NCBI GenBank assembly: GCA_022376515.1
Contig: WTXI01000044.1
Span: forward strand, 186,001 to 250,000
DNA length: 64,000 bases
Source: Lactifluus volemus
Taxonomy: Eukaryota; Basidiomycota; Agaricomycetes; Russulales; Russulaceae
Reading direction: 5' to 3'
Within the stretch, counting starts at the first letter, position 1; each line of letters opens with the position of its first letter. A program made the position numbers and the translations under genes. The notes below the pieces were generated by a model that ran no database searches, was not told the origin of the DNA, and was given only the letters and a program-made list of their open reading frames with translations. Shown here piece after piece: positions 1 to 12,553 of the stretch.

Positions 1-264
1 CAGTCGATCAATGATGATATCGGATATCAAAAAAAAAAAAAATATGCGCGCGCATGTCTAAGGTTGGTCATGCTCCATACTAGTCGCCCCAACTCCTGGA
101 GAGCGATCCCACGTTTTGAATTTTAAAAGTCGTACCGGACATCCGAGACGCCCGTGTACCTTCAGTAGCAGCAGCATCGGCAACCTGCCGAATGTTTGAC
201 AGCAAACCCCCAAATCAGTAAAAGCAACATTGAAAGATGAGCTTGTAATCGATGTAACATTCGA

Positions 265-1013
265 TTAACGTACCCCAGTTGTTGGCCACGCAGCTGTGAC
301 TTGCACGGATTGTTCCGCTGGTTCTGTGCCCGATTCTGTTGTTTCTCCTATACATTCGCCCGTCGTCTCGGGCTCAGGCACGACGACGTCACGCAAGACG
401 GGCCGACCACGGGCAAGCGAACTCCCGCCACGGACGATACGCACATTGAGCGTGGGCCGGTGCACATCCTCATCCAATTCATGCAAGGCAGATGCTGATG
501 CGGATGCGGAACTGACGACTGACTGATGTTCGGTATCTAATGACGGATGGGGCGAACGGGTACGGAGGCGGCTCAATCTGGGGCGTTTGTTGGGGGTGTT
601 GCTTAGGTTGAAAGGGAGAGGGGCGTTGACGTTGACCATTTTTCTGAGAAAATGGAAATATTAAGTTTTTTCCTCTCTGGCGAGGGACTGAGATGATGGA
701 TCCCAAGAGAGAGTATTTACCCCTCTTTGGCACGAACAATTACACCAAGGCGCTCTTTCATTCGTTGTTGGTCGATGATAATGTGCCGAGCCGCTGGCCT
801 TGAAAGATACATGAGTTTAGCATGAGAAGGTAGTCCGAAAGCGACATACGGAACGTCATCTGAAGGGGGAATGAGCGGGGAAGTTTCATTGGTTGGTCCT
901 AGTAAGAGTTGGGAATGTGAAAATGAGAGATAGTATGAGAAAAAAATATGACTGACAGGCAGGGAACGTCGAGTCGATTTGAAACAGCAGCAGAAGAGAG
1001 AGAGTAATGACAT
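265..1013 (-). CDS. LAMTOR1/Ego1-like lysosomal adaptor protein
   Basis: Three exons join in phase: 1013-968, 898-721 and 643-265, giving about 200 residues. The protein starts MSLLSLFCCCFK, a Cys-rich N-terminus suited to lipid anchoring. It then has NETSPLIPP and a helix ending IVRAKEGKMVNV, split by the second intron (donor GTAAAT, acceptor CTCAG). This layout resembles animal LAMTOR1 and yeast Meh1/Ego1, which anchor the Ragulator/EGO complex on lysosome or vacuole membranes for Rag GTPase-TORC1 signalling: short Cys-containing N-terminus, acidic E-x-x-P-L-L-like motif, then a helix with a (K/N)-hydrophobic-(I/V)-(D/N)-(V/I) ending. The C-terminal 110 residues are Ser/Thr- and Arg-rich and match nothing I know. 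The first intron donor (GTTCCC) is weak, so the exon 1 end is the least certain point. The family call is inferred from motif order, not from an alignment. Confidence 0.6.
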
Positions 1014-2784
1014 GAGTTAGTAGTTGCAGAACAAGTCTAGTCTATAGAATCTCTGATATCGCCCACACACACCCGGTTAATCCCGGCCCGAAATCCGAAA
1101 CTTGACAACGCCCAAAACACGCCGTTAGGTCGTGTGTCCCTTCTTTATAGCATGGTTGATAAACCCACGATAAGCTCGACTGCCTTTTCATCTTGGTATC
1201 TAGCCTCAAACTGCGTTTACTACCGGACATTCCCGTCTCAGCGCGCTCCGTTCGCCGGGTGGATTTTTCAAAGGTACGAGGGACAAAAGACGCGGCTCCC
1301 GGACGCGGCTACCGGGTTACAGGGGTTACAGACAGTATCTGTACCTGGGTTTGCGGCACCTACCCCTGGTTTCAACAACTCAAATTCATTGGCTAATCCT
1401 CTTAGTCCTGACGACTTGTGCGAGGTAATGATGAAATACCGGAAAAGAAAAAAGGGTACCGTAGCCTTGGGTTGCTTGTCAAAAGTCGTTGGTAAATAAA
1501 CTATACTCTCATGTCACGCCTTTTTTCTGTAGGTTCTGGTGGAATGGTCAGCGCAGCGCATGTCAGCTCCCGAGACGACCGGAAAGATTTAGGCGTTGTG
1601 TTGATTTGGTCTTCCGTCTCACATACAGTGCCTGCGGGCATCGCACGCCACTAGTGCTGGCTGTACATGCAGAACTGCGGAGAATCATCGCGCACATACT
1701 CGTTCAGGAACATGGTCGCAATTCTTGGACCCATAAGTTGATGCCGGATGAGACGTAAGGTATTCCCAGGGTTCGGGGCAACGCGATTTTAGATTCTGGC
1801 AACTACCGACCGGAGTTTCTGTGTGGGTACCCGGCACCGAAGTGCGTGTCCATGCCTACTCGTCTGCAATGTATACATACAGAACAGAACACGACTTGAT
1901 TTTCATATCGCTTTCGCATCCGAATTATTTGATAAGTAAACTCTTTTGTCTCTTAACTTGGCATTGCAACCCTTTTGGTATGCGACCAAGTGGTGGTATC
2001 AAGGCGTAGTATCTGCACATGGAATTCAAAACTTGTTGGGGTAAACAGAGAACCGGGCAGGAAAGAGTTCCGGAAGTGGGGGAGGGGAGAATCCCGCATT
2101 AAGGGCGAAAGAAGTAGAGTGCAGACCCGCGGAGAGATGGACTGTCCGATGGTGTGCGAGCTCGCGGAGATTACGAAGGTAACCCATCTGTTCGGAGGAG
2201 TGTGGCCATCACCGGCATCTTGGCTCTGTTTAATCTAATGACATAAAAGGCAATCATCAGGTGTGAATAACCCATAAACTAAAATAGGAAGGATCAGTAC
2301 GCTCATCCCATTCTACTGATGCGTTCCCGTGCATATAACAGAACGTGGCTATGATGGCTCGGAAAAATGTCGGTCACGTGTAGTAAGAATTGGAGGGTCC
2401 GGACCCCATCAAAGGGATGGGAAAAGGGGAAAGGGGGGATGAAAATGGGAAAAGGGTAACGGGGAACCGGAACGCGGGACGGGCAAGGGGATTCAATTAG
2501 TGCCCGCGCTTATCCCCTCTCGATGGCCTCGTCCTACTCAAACCCATCGTCCATCGCACGCTCCCTCTTCTCTCTCACAAACTCCCTCTAATATTTCGAC
2601 TGAACGCATCTATAAGACTTTGAGTCACTCGTTCTTCAATCACCTGTCAGTTTTTTTTGAGTTTTCAGAAGAAGGAAACATCCAGGTCCCTGTGGAGGTG
2701 AATGAATAAAGAGCTCTCTCTCCTTTTCTCCTCTCCACCTTTTCCCTTCTGTTTATAGATATATATAAATTGTAAATCTCCTCC
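1014..2784. other. intergenic region without a supported gene
   Basis: This 1.8-kb gap lies between the 5' ends of two divergently transcribed genes (LAMTOR1-like on minus, Zn2Cys6 factor on plus). The open frames inside it are short, lack family features and have no convincing splice partners. A purine-rich stretch (2395-2490) and a pyrimidine-rich stretch (2560-2780) precede the transcription factor and may belong to its promoter and 5' leader. Confidence 0.5.
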
Positions 2785-5700
2785 TTGTCTTGTCTTTTCA
2801 TGTCTCGTCTCTTCGAAGACCAAAACCCAACCAATCCGGTGGGCATGAGACTGTCTTACTCCATCCCTAAAACGCGTGCCCTTTCCCAGCTCCAACCCTA
2901 CATTCCACCTCCGTCCGTTTCTACCAGTACTTACTCACCTTGTTCTTTCAATAGCATCTCCTTCTTGGACCTGCCCTCCCATCTCGCTTCCACCAGCAGC
3001 ATGGTGGCTAGTTCCAATCATGAACAGTACACCCCTTTCCCGAGGGTTACTCCATTTGAGCCCGAGGGTTTCCAATCAAGTGCCAGTGAAGCAGAATCAG
3101 AGATACTCTCACCCGTATTTGACCAGCCCCGAACAGCTTTTCTACCCATGGACTGTGCGTTCACTAGTCGATCTCCTTCAGAGCCTTCACAATTTCCCTC
3201 ATCTCTCCTCCATAAAGGCCGATATCAATCAATAGCTTCCGATTTCCTATTGCCTCACGATGGCCTTATCGCTCCTCCTCACAGCTCTCAATACTACGTA
3301 CAATCCCAGGGTTTTGGGGCACATCATCACGGCTACCCTAAAGAACCCCCGAACACTGCCATAAGCTATAATGCCTCCGTCCAATTACGCACCCAGTCAT
3401 TTACATCCTCCGCATACGAACTTGCCATGGCAAACTGCTCGCCCTTGCTCATGAACTCGGCCACCAATAGATTCTCTACCTCAATTGACATCCCTCCATC
3501 TGTCCCTCACACCACTCCTTCACACTTTCATCTATCCCACCCACCCACAATTGCGAGCGTCCTCCCACCCCAACCGCCCTTGGGATCCCCTGTGGATGCC
3601 GTAGATCCTCCCACGTCTGCAACACCCGTCGCTAGCACCGATCTTTCCATCACCTCATCATCAAGAGCCGGTCCTTCACGCAGTCTCTCCTCGGGCGTCA
3701 TCGCCTGCCAACAGTGGTACGTCGTCATCTGCCTCATTCACAAAAAGTCCCGCTCCTGCACTTACCCATAATCGGCGGTGTCTTTAGTCGGTCACGCAAG
3801 ATTCGGTGCGACTCGACTCGCCCAAAGTGTCAAAATTGTAACAAGCGTGGTAACGATTGCGTATACGACAAAGTCCCCAAGCGACGGGGACCTGATAAAC
3901 GGCCTGGCACACGAAAACGTTCATGCAAGAAGCGTCAATCGGATGGATCTGAGCCCCAGCCGAAAAAAAAGCGGCGAGCTGACCCAGTTGACCAGGATGC
4001 CGTCGCTCATGCAGGTTTTAATCAGTATGAGATCACTCCCGTGGCCCTACAGATGTTCGGTCCTGCCCAACACAGGGCAGTCGGAAAGGTTGACACCGAG
4101 CTCCCTGCCGCATCTTCGTCACTTGCTGACGCTACGTCAACATTCCACCATCAAGACTACTATGTAAAGGTGAGCCCCTCTCCCCTTTCTCCCCCCGCTC
4201 TCCCTCTTCGTGCACCCTCACAGTATGAGTGACCCTGATTCACCAAAGAGACCACCATCGCCGACCTCAATTCAACCTGCATCGACTTCACACTCTCTTA
4301 GGAGCGAGTTTCCCCCCGAGCCGCCATTCAATCGTCCCTTTGAGTCAGATTTCCGCTCTCCAGAGACATCGTCATATGGAGCCCTTCACCACCTCTTGCC
4401 AACATACCAGTTACCGATTATCCCCGCAAAGAATGGTGGGATGACCTCCTTGATGCCTACAGCCAACACATGAGCAAGCGTGGGTGGATACTGATATTGT
4501 CGTGACAACCAAAACCCTCTGACCATTGTTTGTTGTGTCACATAGTCTCGAAGATATTAGGAACGACCTGAATATTCTGTGAATTTTTTCACGTTCTTCA
4601 CACGTCCCGTTCTTAATCTCCTCGTAGTTTCTCTTCTAGCAACCATTGGTTGACCTTCTTCAACATTCACTCTTTTCTCCGCGACTTATTCGACCCGCAC
4701 GCACGCACGCATATACAACCGGCCCTCGTGTACGCTTGCCTGGCGATGGCAATGCTTATGAAATCAAGCGAGATCGAACTCGGCGCTAGTGGCCGTGCAC
4801 ATGCCTTGAGACTTCGTGACACCGCGCAAGCACACCTGCGCCAGTCCTGGGATGTACAACAGGTCGATCTTGGTCTCGCAGAGGCAGCGATGGTTCTCGC
4901 CCTCTTTGAGACTTCGGCACACCCGGAGCATGATGACGCAAACGCAGACACAGCGCTTCTTTGGCTCGACAAGATCATCCAGGTGTTGCGGCTGACCGAT
5001 CTCGATGCACGTGATCCAGATACCCTCGATCACTCGACAGGTGTACCTACAGTTGCGCACCCCCACCCGCTGCCCAACAGTGTGAATGCACCACATCGCC
5101 AGCGGAGGCGACCACCTGGTCGTTTCAACCGCATGGGATCCCTCTTGGGACGCGGCAGAGATGAAGGCAGAGGAAACCCGTCGTCTTTGCTGGAGCGCTC
5201 TCATCCTGGTTGCGAATCACACGGTTGTGCGTGCTGCGGAGCACCGTGAGCCTCTAGATCTCTTCTTGGTCAATTCTTCCAATGTGTGTAATCCTTTTCT
5301 TTGTCGCCCTCGCCCTCCGCCCCCCCAATCGCCGCACCTGTACTCACCAGACGGGGTCGCATCAGTTTCACTTGCTTTTCCCCGGAGAATATCACCGACA
5401 TCGAGAATATGTCTCCCACTCCTCAGGAAAAGATACCGTTTGGGCCCTCTATTGCCGCAGCATGCTTCTCTGGAACTGCACTGTGCGCTTCTGGGATGAG
5501 AGCCTCTCGACGGAGGAGCGTACTCGTATCGCTTGCGCTGCGTTCGTGGAAACGCATGTCTTGGAGGACGCATTAGATGCACACATTTGCAACATTGATA
5601 CTGCCCTTATTTACATGTGTCGCGAGTTCATTTCCAAGTGAGTGATCATATCATGCTCGGATGTGTAAGCGCGGTCTAATGATCGCATCTAGTACGCGCC

Positions 5701-6410
5701 TCGAAGTTACGTATCTCACGCGAAGGTATGACTTGGATTTTGTCGCCGTCATCATTCCTATGCTCAACAAGTTCCAAACTAGCATTCTCCTTGATCTGGA
5801 TGTGAGAACGAAACCCGTCTGGAACCGTCGACTGGCCGAGGAGTGGCGTAAGTCAATTCTGTGTTGATCATCTGCGACCGTTTCGTTTATGATGTTGGGC
5901 CCCGCTGCTCTGCAGTATTCTATCAGGAACAAATCGCGAAGCGCGTCAAGAATTCCCTCACCCGTATTACCGAACCCTCCGCGCACATCGTGCTCCGTCG
6001 TCCATTCCACGTCGGTTGGTTCACCAACCAGGTCGCCACGTATGCGTCTCTTCTCTTGCTACCACTTGCCTATATTCACGAGTTCTGTTTCAAGGTGTCT
6101 GGCGTTGTGGGACGGCGATAGGGAACTCTTGCGGGCTTTGGAGCTCGCAAAGACATTCCTTGCGCCGACTGAGGTGCTCAATTCACTATGGCCTTGTCAG
6201 GGTACGCATCCCCTCAATCCCCTCTCCTCCCTCTATCTCCTTAATCTGACGATTTCCGTAATCTGTGCAGCGTTCCACTCACGAGGCAAGGAGCTGCGCG
6301 CACAGCTATCTCAAGCTTGCGTAAGTGCTGGCATCCCCCCTCCGTTACCTCAGTCTCCGGATCTTGCACCCTTCTATCCAGCTACCCGAGTGCTGACGTC
6401 CAGACCATAA
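2785..6410 (+). CDS. Zn2Cys6 fungal transcription factor, multi-exon
   Basis: Exon 1 (2785-3716) encodes a long Ser/Pro-rich N-terminus. Across intron 3717-3787 the zinc cluster forms with spacing CX2CX6CX6CX2CX6C, followed by a basic linker PKRRGPDKRPGTRKR (exon 2 to 4169). Later exons code the middle homology region: a WWDDLL motif ending at 4483, a mini-exon 4546-4578, 4640 to about 5040, about 5103-5283, 5366-5637, 5693-5847, 5916-6039, 6083-6201 and 6271 to about 6410. Joined phrases such as NHWLTFFN, LFDPHART, RRLCWSAL, LLFPGE and LALWDGD follow the order seen in basidiomycete Zn2Cys6 regulators. Two joins could not be resolved in phase (about 4170-4365 and 5040-5105), so an exon there may be wrong or the gene may carry a frameshift. 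The zinc cluster sits near residue 308, unusually far from the first Met; Met at 3001 is an alternative start. Target genes cannot be inferred. Confidence 0.85.
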
Positions 6411-9083
6411 CAATAACTGTCGCCGCATGTATGTCTTTCCCTTTTCCATTCTATTTTTTTGCTTCCCTTCTCCCCCCTCCGCAATTCGCTTTCGTTTTAT
6501 GTTGTCATATCATATTTGCTGTCTGCCTGCTCTGTTTTGTATCCCTGCGTGTGAAAGCTTCTCTGCCACTTGTCACCATCGCTTTCCATCTTTCCTTCTT
6601 TGATACTCGCTTCACGTCGGGCTACTTAACTGGGCAATATAGATATATATATATATCCGTAACGTATTTCACGCTGATCATCCGCGATTCTTTGTGTATT
6701 TTTCCCGGACTATACAAGGACACCAATGTAATTACAATGGGATTATTACGATAATATATGTATACGTATCACATGGAAGCCAACTGCCTGGGCCTGCCAA
6801 AGGACGGACATGTCCGTCCGTACCTTTCGTGTGATCACAATACTCTAATTGCTGTGCAACCATCATTTTCAAAATTTCATCGTTATATCCCGGCCGGTTC
6901 CTTCCGCAACACCATCGCGGACCACTTCCTGCGCGCAGGTTCTGGTGATAAGTTGCACCCATCCCGTGGGGAGTAAACACTTCACTGGCAGCACTTGTTA
7001 AGGTGATTCACACTGGCGCTGCGTTATCCCCAACAGCTTTGTTTCGTTCTTATAAATAATACTATTAGTAGTACTGTATGGGCTGGCCGCTGACTGACAA
7101 TCTGGTGTGGCGCGTTCAGGTTTTCTTATCCCCTTTCGGCGCCTGTGGCGGCCGCCGCCGCTTCATCAAGCCCGAAAACACCGAGACACCGGATTCTTAC
7201 TAGGATTCGGCAAGTTCAAAGAAAAAGAAAAAAGGGTCGTTTTGAATGGATAATTTGTGGCGGGTTTAAGATTCATTGTTCGGCCGAAAGGAGAGAGGTT
7301 TATATTTTGCCAGTGGTACCTTGTGGGAAATCCGCCTTGCCTTTGGTGGGAAAATGTTTCTGTACAGTACAAGAAAAAAAAGGGAAGATAACGGTATACA
7401 ACGCGACGGAAGTTACCCAAGTCACTCGTTTGTAAAGCGTTTGGAGCGAAAGCAGATGGGGCCTTAATTAAAAGACTTCTCGAGGCTTCTGAAGGTTGAA
7501 ATTGTTAGGTACGAACAACAACCGCGTTCCATTCATGTATTGTTCCTGCCTCTCCGCATCATCTAAGTCGCAAGGTATGTTTAGAAATGTCATTGTTTTG
7601 GCAGGATGAGGGTTAGTGCCAGTGGTACTAAATAGGGAAAAAAAAAAAGGGGGTTCTATGGGCAATCCGGTAGCCCGTACAAGAAAAAGGGTGGTGCCAT
7701 CTCTGTCCTTAAGTCATTATCCACAACTCCGCCCAATGCACGACGTCGAGCAGCCCTCTTTCCTTCTCCGTACGGAGAATGGATAAAGAGATGAAGGATC
7801 GGCGTGCACTGTTAGACGTAGTACTGTCATCGATGCAGTACATGACCAACGAAGGCTGCGAATCAGTGATCCCATACAACTGATCACATACCAAAATGAT
7901 GCCCTCTCACAACCATTCTAGTCGAAACCCCCCTCCGAAAGCCTTCCAAACGATCATATTTGTCCAAGTATGGGTTGCAGTCGAGGGGCTCTCTATGAAA
8001 CGTTATCAAACAACTCCTTGAAAGAGGCCGTTCGAGATGCTAATGCGCAATGCGTTTCAAGTTACGCGATGTCAAGAAATGTCTCACCGAGACAACGACG
8101 TGAGAAACAGAAATAAAGGGGGTGGTGTAATGGCACGTCGGTGGCGAGAGGGGTATAGCATCTGTGCTGCTTCGAACAGTCGGGCCGGATCTTGCGACAT
8201 GATCAAATAGTCGGAGCACACGACGGATGGTGGTGGTACATGATGCATGATGAGGGGAATGGAAGGTGACAGTGGGAGTCACTGGCCGGGCCGGGAGCTC
8301 CGACTGGCAACAGGCTTGGACGGGGCCTGTGCCGAAGAAATGTGGATTGGTGAATTCTGGTGATGATAAGGACTGGTCTGAGGTAAGCTTGGGCGAGGTG
8401 GGTATACGTTGCCATGGACCGTGTAACCACCGTTGCCTCGCCCGCGCGGATGCACGCCCGCAGTTGGTGTGGCGGGAGGTCCCATTCAACGTTCACTGAC
8501 AGGAAGTCGGTGGGTAAGAGTGTGAGGGTAAATAAACGAGGATTGTTTGAATTGACTCCATGCCATGTTGCATGGGGGATTAAAAGCGAAAGAAAGTCGA
8601 GTCTGCGGAGTACGGGCTTTGCATTTCGAGTAATCACCGCAGCCGTGCCAGCACCGACAATGTCGGTGCTGCGCTGCATAAAGTGACTCGACCTGATGCT
8701 ACACCACTGTACTTACGAGTAGTTTCCCTCTTAGCGGTGCACCGAGTCAGAAGTACAGTACACGTAGCGGCCGTGCCTGGCCGGCCGGCATCGAGTCACG
8801 CGGCTTGATATATATAGCGAAGTTCTTTCCCACGTCGGTCAAGTCCAGAAGCTCCGAGTCCATCGAACAAGCGCTCAAGCCTCTTGTATCGCTTAGTCTC
8901 GGGCACGAAGGCTCGGGTGATTATGAATTCTCGCGTAACATACAAGCAACTATAATACAAAGACCAGGGGGGGGAAAGGAACGCATCGTGAGCACTGAGC
9001 ACGAGTCATTCGCGCTCGCACATTAGTGAATGCCAACAGCTGTCACGGAGTGGAATGGCACCTTAAATTCGTTCGAAGACTTT
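6411..9083. other. gene-poor gap with possible relic frames
   Basis: Nothing here could be assembled into a recognised gene. On the minus strand 7468-7665 and 7709-7970 keep coding-like frames: the second reads through one stop from about 7960, and the first ends LQKPREVF. They could be exons of an unknown gene or a decayed copy; no family was recognised and no in-phase join was found. The stretch 6420-6760 after the transcription factor is pyrimidine-rich and probably its 3' untranslated region. Confidence 0.3.
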
Positions 9084-9829
9084 TCACATATCGTGTGCGG
9101 CGATATGCCGCATGATGAGTAGCGTGGCGAGAAACTCTGTTATGCGATCAGTTGACCAGCTCCCTCGGCTATGTTTAGCATATCAATGGGGGTACTTGCC
9201 TACTGCCAGATGGGGGTATGGCTCTTCCACACCTAGCATGCAGCCGGAAGAGCTCGTATAATTCTCTCCGGGTATCTTCAACGCGTACCATGCGACTGGT
9301 TGTCCGTGCGCGTTCACACACTGTCTCACGCAAATTCAAGTGCTGCTGTCCAAGTATGTATCCAAAGTACTCACAGACCACTCAAGATTCTCGCGCGTAT
9401 TCGTTCGCCAGCTCCAACTGTACTCTTTCCCGTCAGAAGCGGTAAATTTGCGATGGCGGGAACTATGATTGCAGAAAGGAAGTGTCATGTCAGAAGGTGT
9501 ACAAAACGAAAAACGCGGCGCAGTGATGACGACGATTACCCTCCGACTTGCACAAGAAACGTGTCCATCGTGTATGTCCGTGGCATACCGCCAGGGCCGG
9601 TGAGGGTGACGCTACCCAGGGTACCCCCCATGCCGTACTCGAGGGTCGCGACAGGAAAGTTGTACTGCTTTGAACGCATGTTGAAAATTTCGTACTGTGA
9701 CGCGCCGCTGCGGTCGCGGCGCCTACACCTCAAGGACAAGTACATGCGGTCATGTAGATCAACAAAATCTGAGCCCGACAGCGAGCCAGACTTGTCCTCG
9801 AGCATAAACGGGAGTCCCATTCTCGCCAT
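9084..9829 (-). CDS. DUF6593-domain protein, four exons
   Basis: Exons 9829-9540, 9462-9375, 9320-9204 and 9134-9084 join in phase to about 181 residues, with introns of 77, 54 and 69 nt. The protein begins MARMGLPFMLEDKSGSL and runs through DFVDLHDRMY, FPVATLEYG, then RKFTASDGKEYSWSW, EWSCVNAHGQPVAWYAL, and ends LLIMRHIAAHDM. The order of a basic FTASDG-Y-W strand, an EW-C-x-N strand and a C-terminal LATLLIMRHIA helix is what I know for DUF6593, a small domain expanded in mushroom-forming fungi and of unknown function. No signal peptide or membrane helix is seen. The last acceptor (CAGAG) was chosen because it keeps phase. A longer open frame on the opposite strand (9300-10025) is a shadow of this gene. 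Confidence 0.85.
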
Positions 9830-12553
9830 GTTGTCGTGTGTGTGGAATGAGAGTCACAAGCTTGAGGCGAGAGAATACGACTCTGCTGCGAGAATGGGTT
9901 GGTGGGCACTGTGTGCGAGCAACGACTTTCCGACCCTGCACGACCTCTCCTTTTGTATACGTGACAAGGTGCGAGCCGTAGGTGTGGCTGCTCCAGGGCG
10001 GTATGTGTTAGTTCCGCAGCCGTAAGTACCACGCAATTAATGGAAAATCAGATATGTTAGCTCCATCCCACATTCATTTATGGAGCACGCGAAGCGTGCA
10101 TGTATCGCAACGATCTCCGCAGTGGCGTGTTTTCGCCCGCAGAGGAAGAGCAAACGAGCTTCTCGCGTGTCGGAATTGATGGAGAGAGGTGGAACGGGAT
10201 GTCGGCCTGCCAGTTACCCGAGGTGAGGCAAGCTATCCCGGTAGCAGATCAACGATAGCCAAACGCGGATTATGGATTTGTTGAGTGGGAACGTGAAGGA
10301 GATATCACGAGATAGGGAAAGCAGGAATGAGATAGTCGGCAGGTGAGACGCCCGAAACTTACCATAATAGGAAAGAATAATGAGCACGATGACTGGACGC
10401 GCTCAGTAACGGCCCTCACGGGCACGCCCATCAGGTGAGGCCGAGAACGAGAGTCCAAATCATTTAAGGCAGATGATATCCTCCAAACCCCCGATGCGGA
10501 AGTTAGACGCAAAGAAAAGACCAGGGTGGGATGCCTTGACCATCGCACTTTAGTCAGAAACGGCTTAGACTGGAGGCTGTCACGGTCCGTTTGAATTGCC
10601 ATATTTGCGCTCACTGTTATTGGACAAAGATACCCATATACGTAGCTCAACGCAGCCACTGCGATCGTCGTGGGCGGTGAAGAACCAGGAACGCAATGTT
10701 CTAGAGTTGCATCAGGAGTGGCACAGTAACCGAGTTCCCATCGCATGATTACGTCTATCCGGATAATTCAGACAAAAGACGAGAACGTGCGAGTAGGGGG
10801 CATGTTCCCTCTGTCAAATACACCCCTTAGTGAAGGCGTGATTAAGACAATTGAGGAGTAGGAGGCAGCGACGGTGATAGCATGACAGGAATTAGCTATC
10901 GCTATCCGTCAAGAGGGCGTAATCGGAATGTCACCCTGGGCTGGCTGGCCCAAGCCCGGGGCAGAGTCACAGTAAGCAAAGCCAATCACGGGATACAGCA
11001 CGCGCTTCGCTCAAGTGAACAGATGACGGACTTGAGAGGAAATTGTGATAAAGAAAGAGGACAGATAAAGACCAACTCCGGCAATGGCCGGTGAAGCATG
11101 TTCAGCTCAGCTCAAGGCGATCAGACAAACCACTGGCGGTGTGAAATTCAATAGTGAAGCGAGGCGAGTCTGAGATCCGCGATGTTTGGAACTATCGGTG
11201 GATCTAAATGGGGGAAGAGAAGACACGCATGTTGCACGGACGGCAGCTTATTATGAACGAATGTGAAGCAAAAGCCTGATCAGGAGCGGCTATGCCTCGT
11301 GGCGTCCGATCAGTAACATATGGCGGTCAACTTGAAGGCGTATACTAGCCTCGTGGGGACAGATACCCTAGTATCGGATGGCACAATTGTCGTATTTGTG
11401 AATATCTGCTAAATTCTTCTACAGAAAGCGCTCCAAGCTGGCACACCCGTTTCCTAGTTCCGAGTCGTTATCTGAGGCCATGCATGTTATCTCTACAAAC
11501 ACGCATTCCTGACTGGACACGTCTTTTTGGTGCCGCTAGCTGCCTTATACCGAGGGGTCTCCCCTCTCTCCGTCGCACAGATTCGCACAACATCGTAAGC
11601 GACTTGAAGGTCAAAGGCATTTCCTGCCTACAACAAACTTGCAGTATTTTGAAGTGGTCATGCGCGGTGTGAAACACTTGAAGGATATTTGAAATGCTGG
11701 TCGCCTTGAGTGGCAAGTCACAATCGTGACATATCCACGCACCAGCCCCTGTGCGGATCCGTAGAGCACCAAGCAGAAGGCATGGCAGAACCTCAATGTC
11801 ACGATAAGTGGGCCACGGCTAGAAGGGACTTGGTAACAAACGAGGCTCCAAGATCGCATCACGATTTGTTGGGGCTTTCGACGGGTTTCAGGGACGTTAG
11901 CTTTACGTTGCCCCGTGTTCTTTCGTTGGGCAAACGCATCAGGGAAGCAGTTCATGCTAGCGGGCAAGTATCACCCGCAAAGGTACACGGAATCATATGG
12001 TGAGCCGAAAGAAAAGATACCGCAAGCAGTTGAAAGTAATTACACGCCGATTTTGCATTTCCACACTTGTGAGTAGGTGATGGGATTGCCTATTGAAATA
12101 TTCAGCGAACTCGGGGTTTTGCCTCATCGAACCACCGGATCCAACAAGGTCACATCTAATGAATGAAATGATCGGTAGGATAGGTTATCTTGGTTCCAGA
12201 AATGGTCACGTCAAACACGGAGCGGAGGGTTCGGGGAGAGGGTTGAAACAGAGCCAGAACCGTTCACCACCAAAGAAGTGAGGTACCCAGTCATAGGATG
12301 TACCTTCGCGTTGACGACCCAACAGTCGGACGTTTATTGGTTTCCTTATTACGGTATATGAGCTGCAACGCTATCGCCGTCATCACTGCTGCCTCTGGTA
12401 CACCACCGGAGCGGAATGCAATAAAGGATGCTCGTGGCGCTTCATGGATACTGACTGAAATAATGAACTATATGTTAGGAAGATAACCCTACTGACGACG
12501 GAGTGAGCACGGCGGACACACCTCCTAAACCAGCCAACGTCCCCTCCAAGCGA
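9830..12553. other. intergenic region without a supported gene
   Basis: Frames of 60-158 codons occur on both strands (for example 10270-10746 minus and 11611-11967 minus), but none shows family motifs, periodic composition or splice partners. No repeat family from the right half of the window was recognised here. The part next to 9829 should hold the promoter of the DUF6593 gene. Confidence 0.4.

Noticed and set aside
9300..10025. 241-codon plus-strand frame
   Set aside because: It overlaps the antisense DUF6593 exons, and its own peptide has no family features; the antisense joins are in phase and rebuild a known domain.
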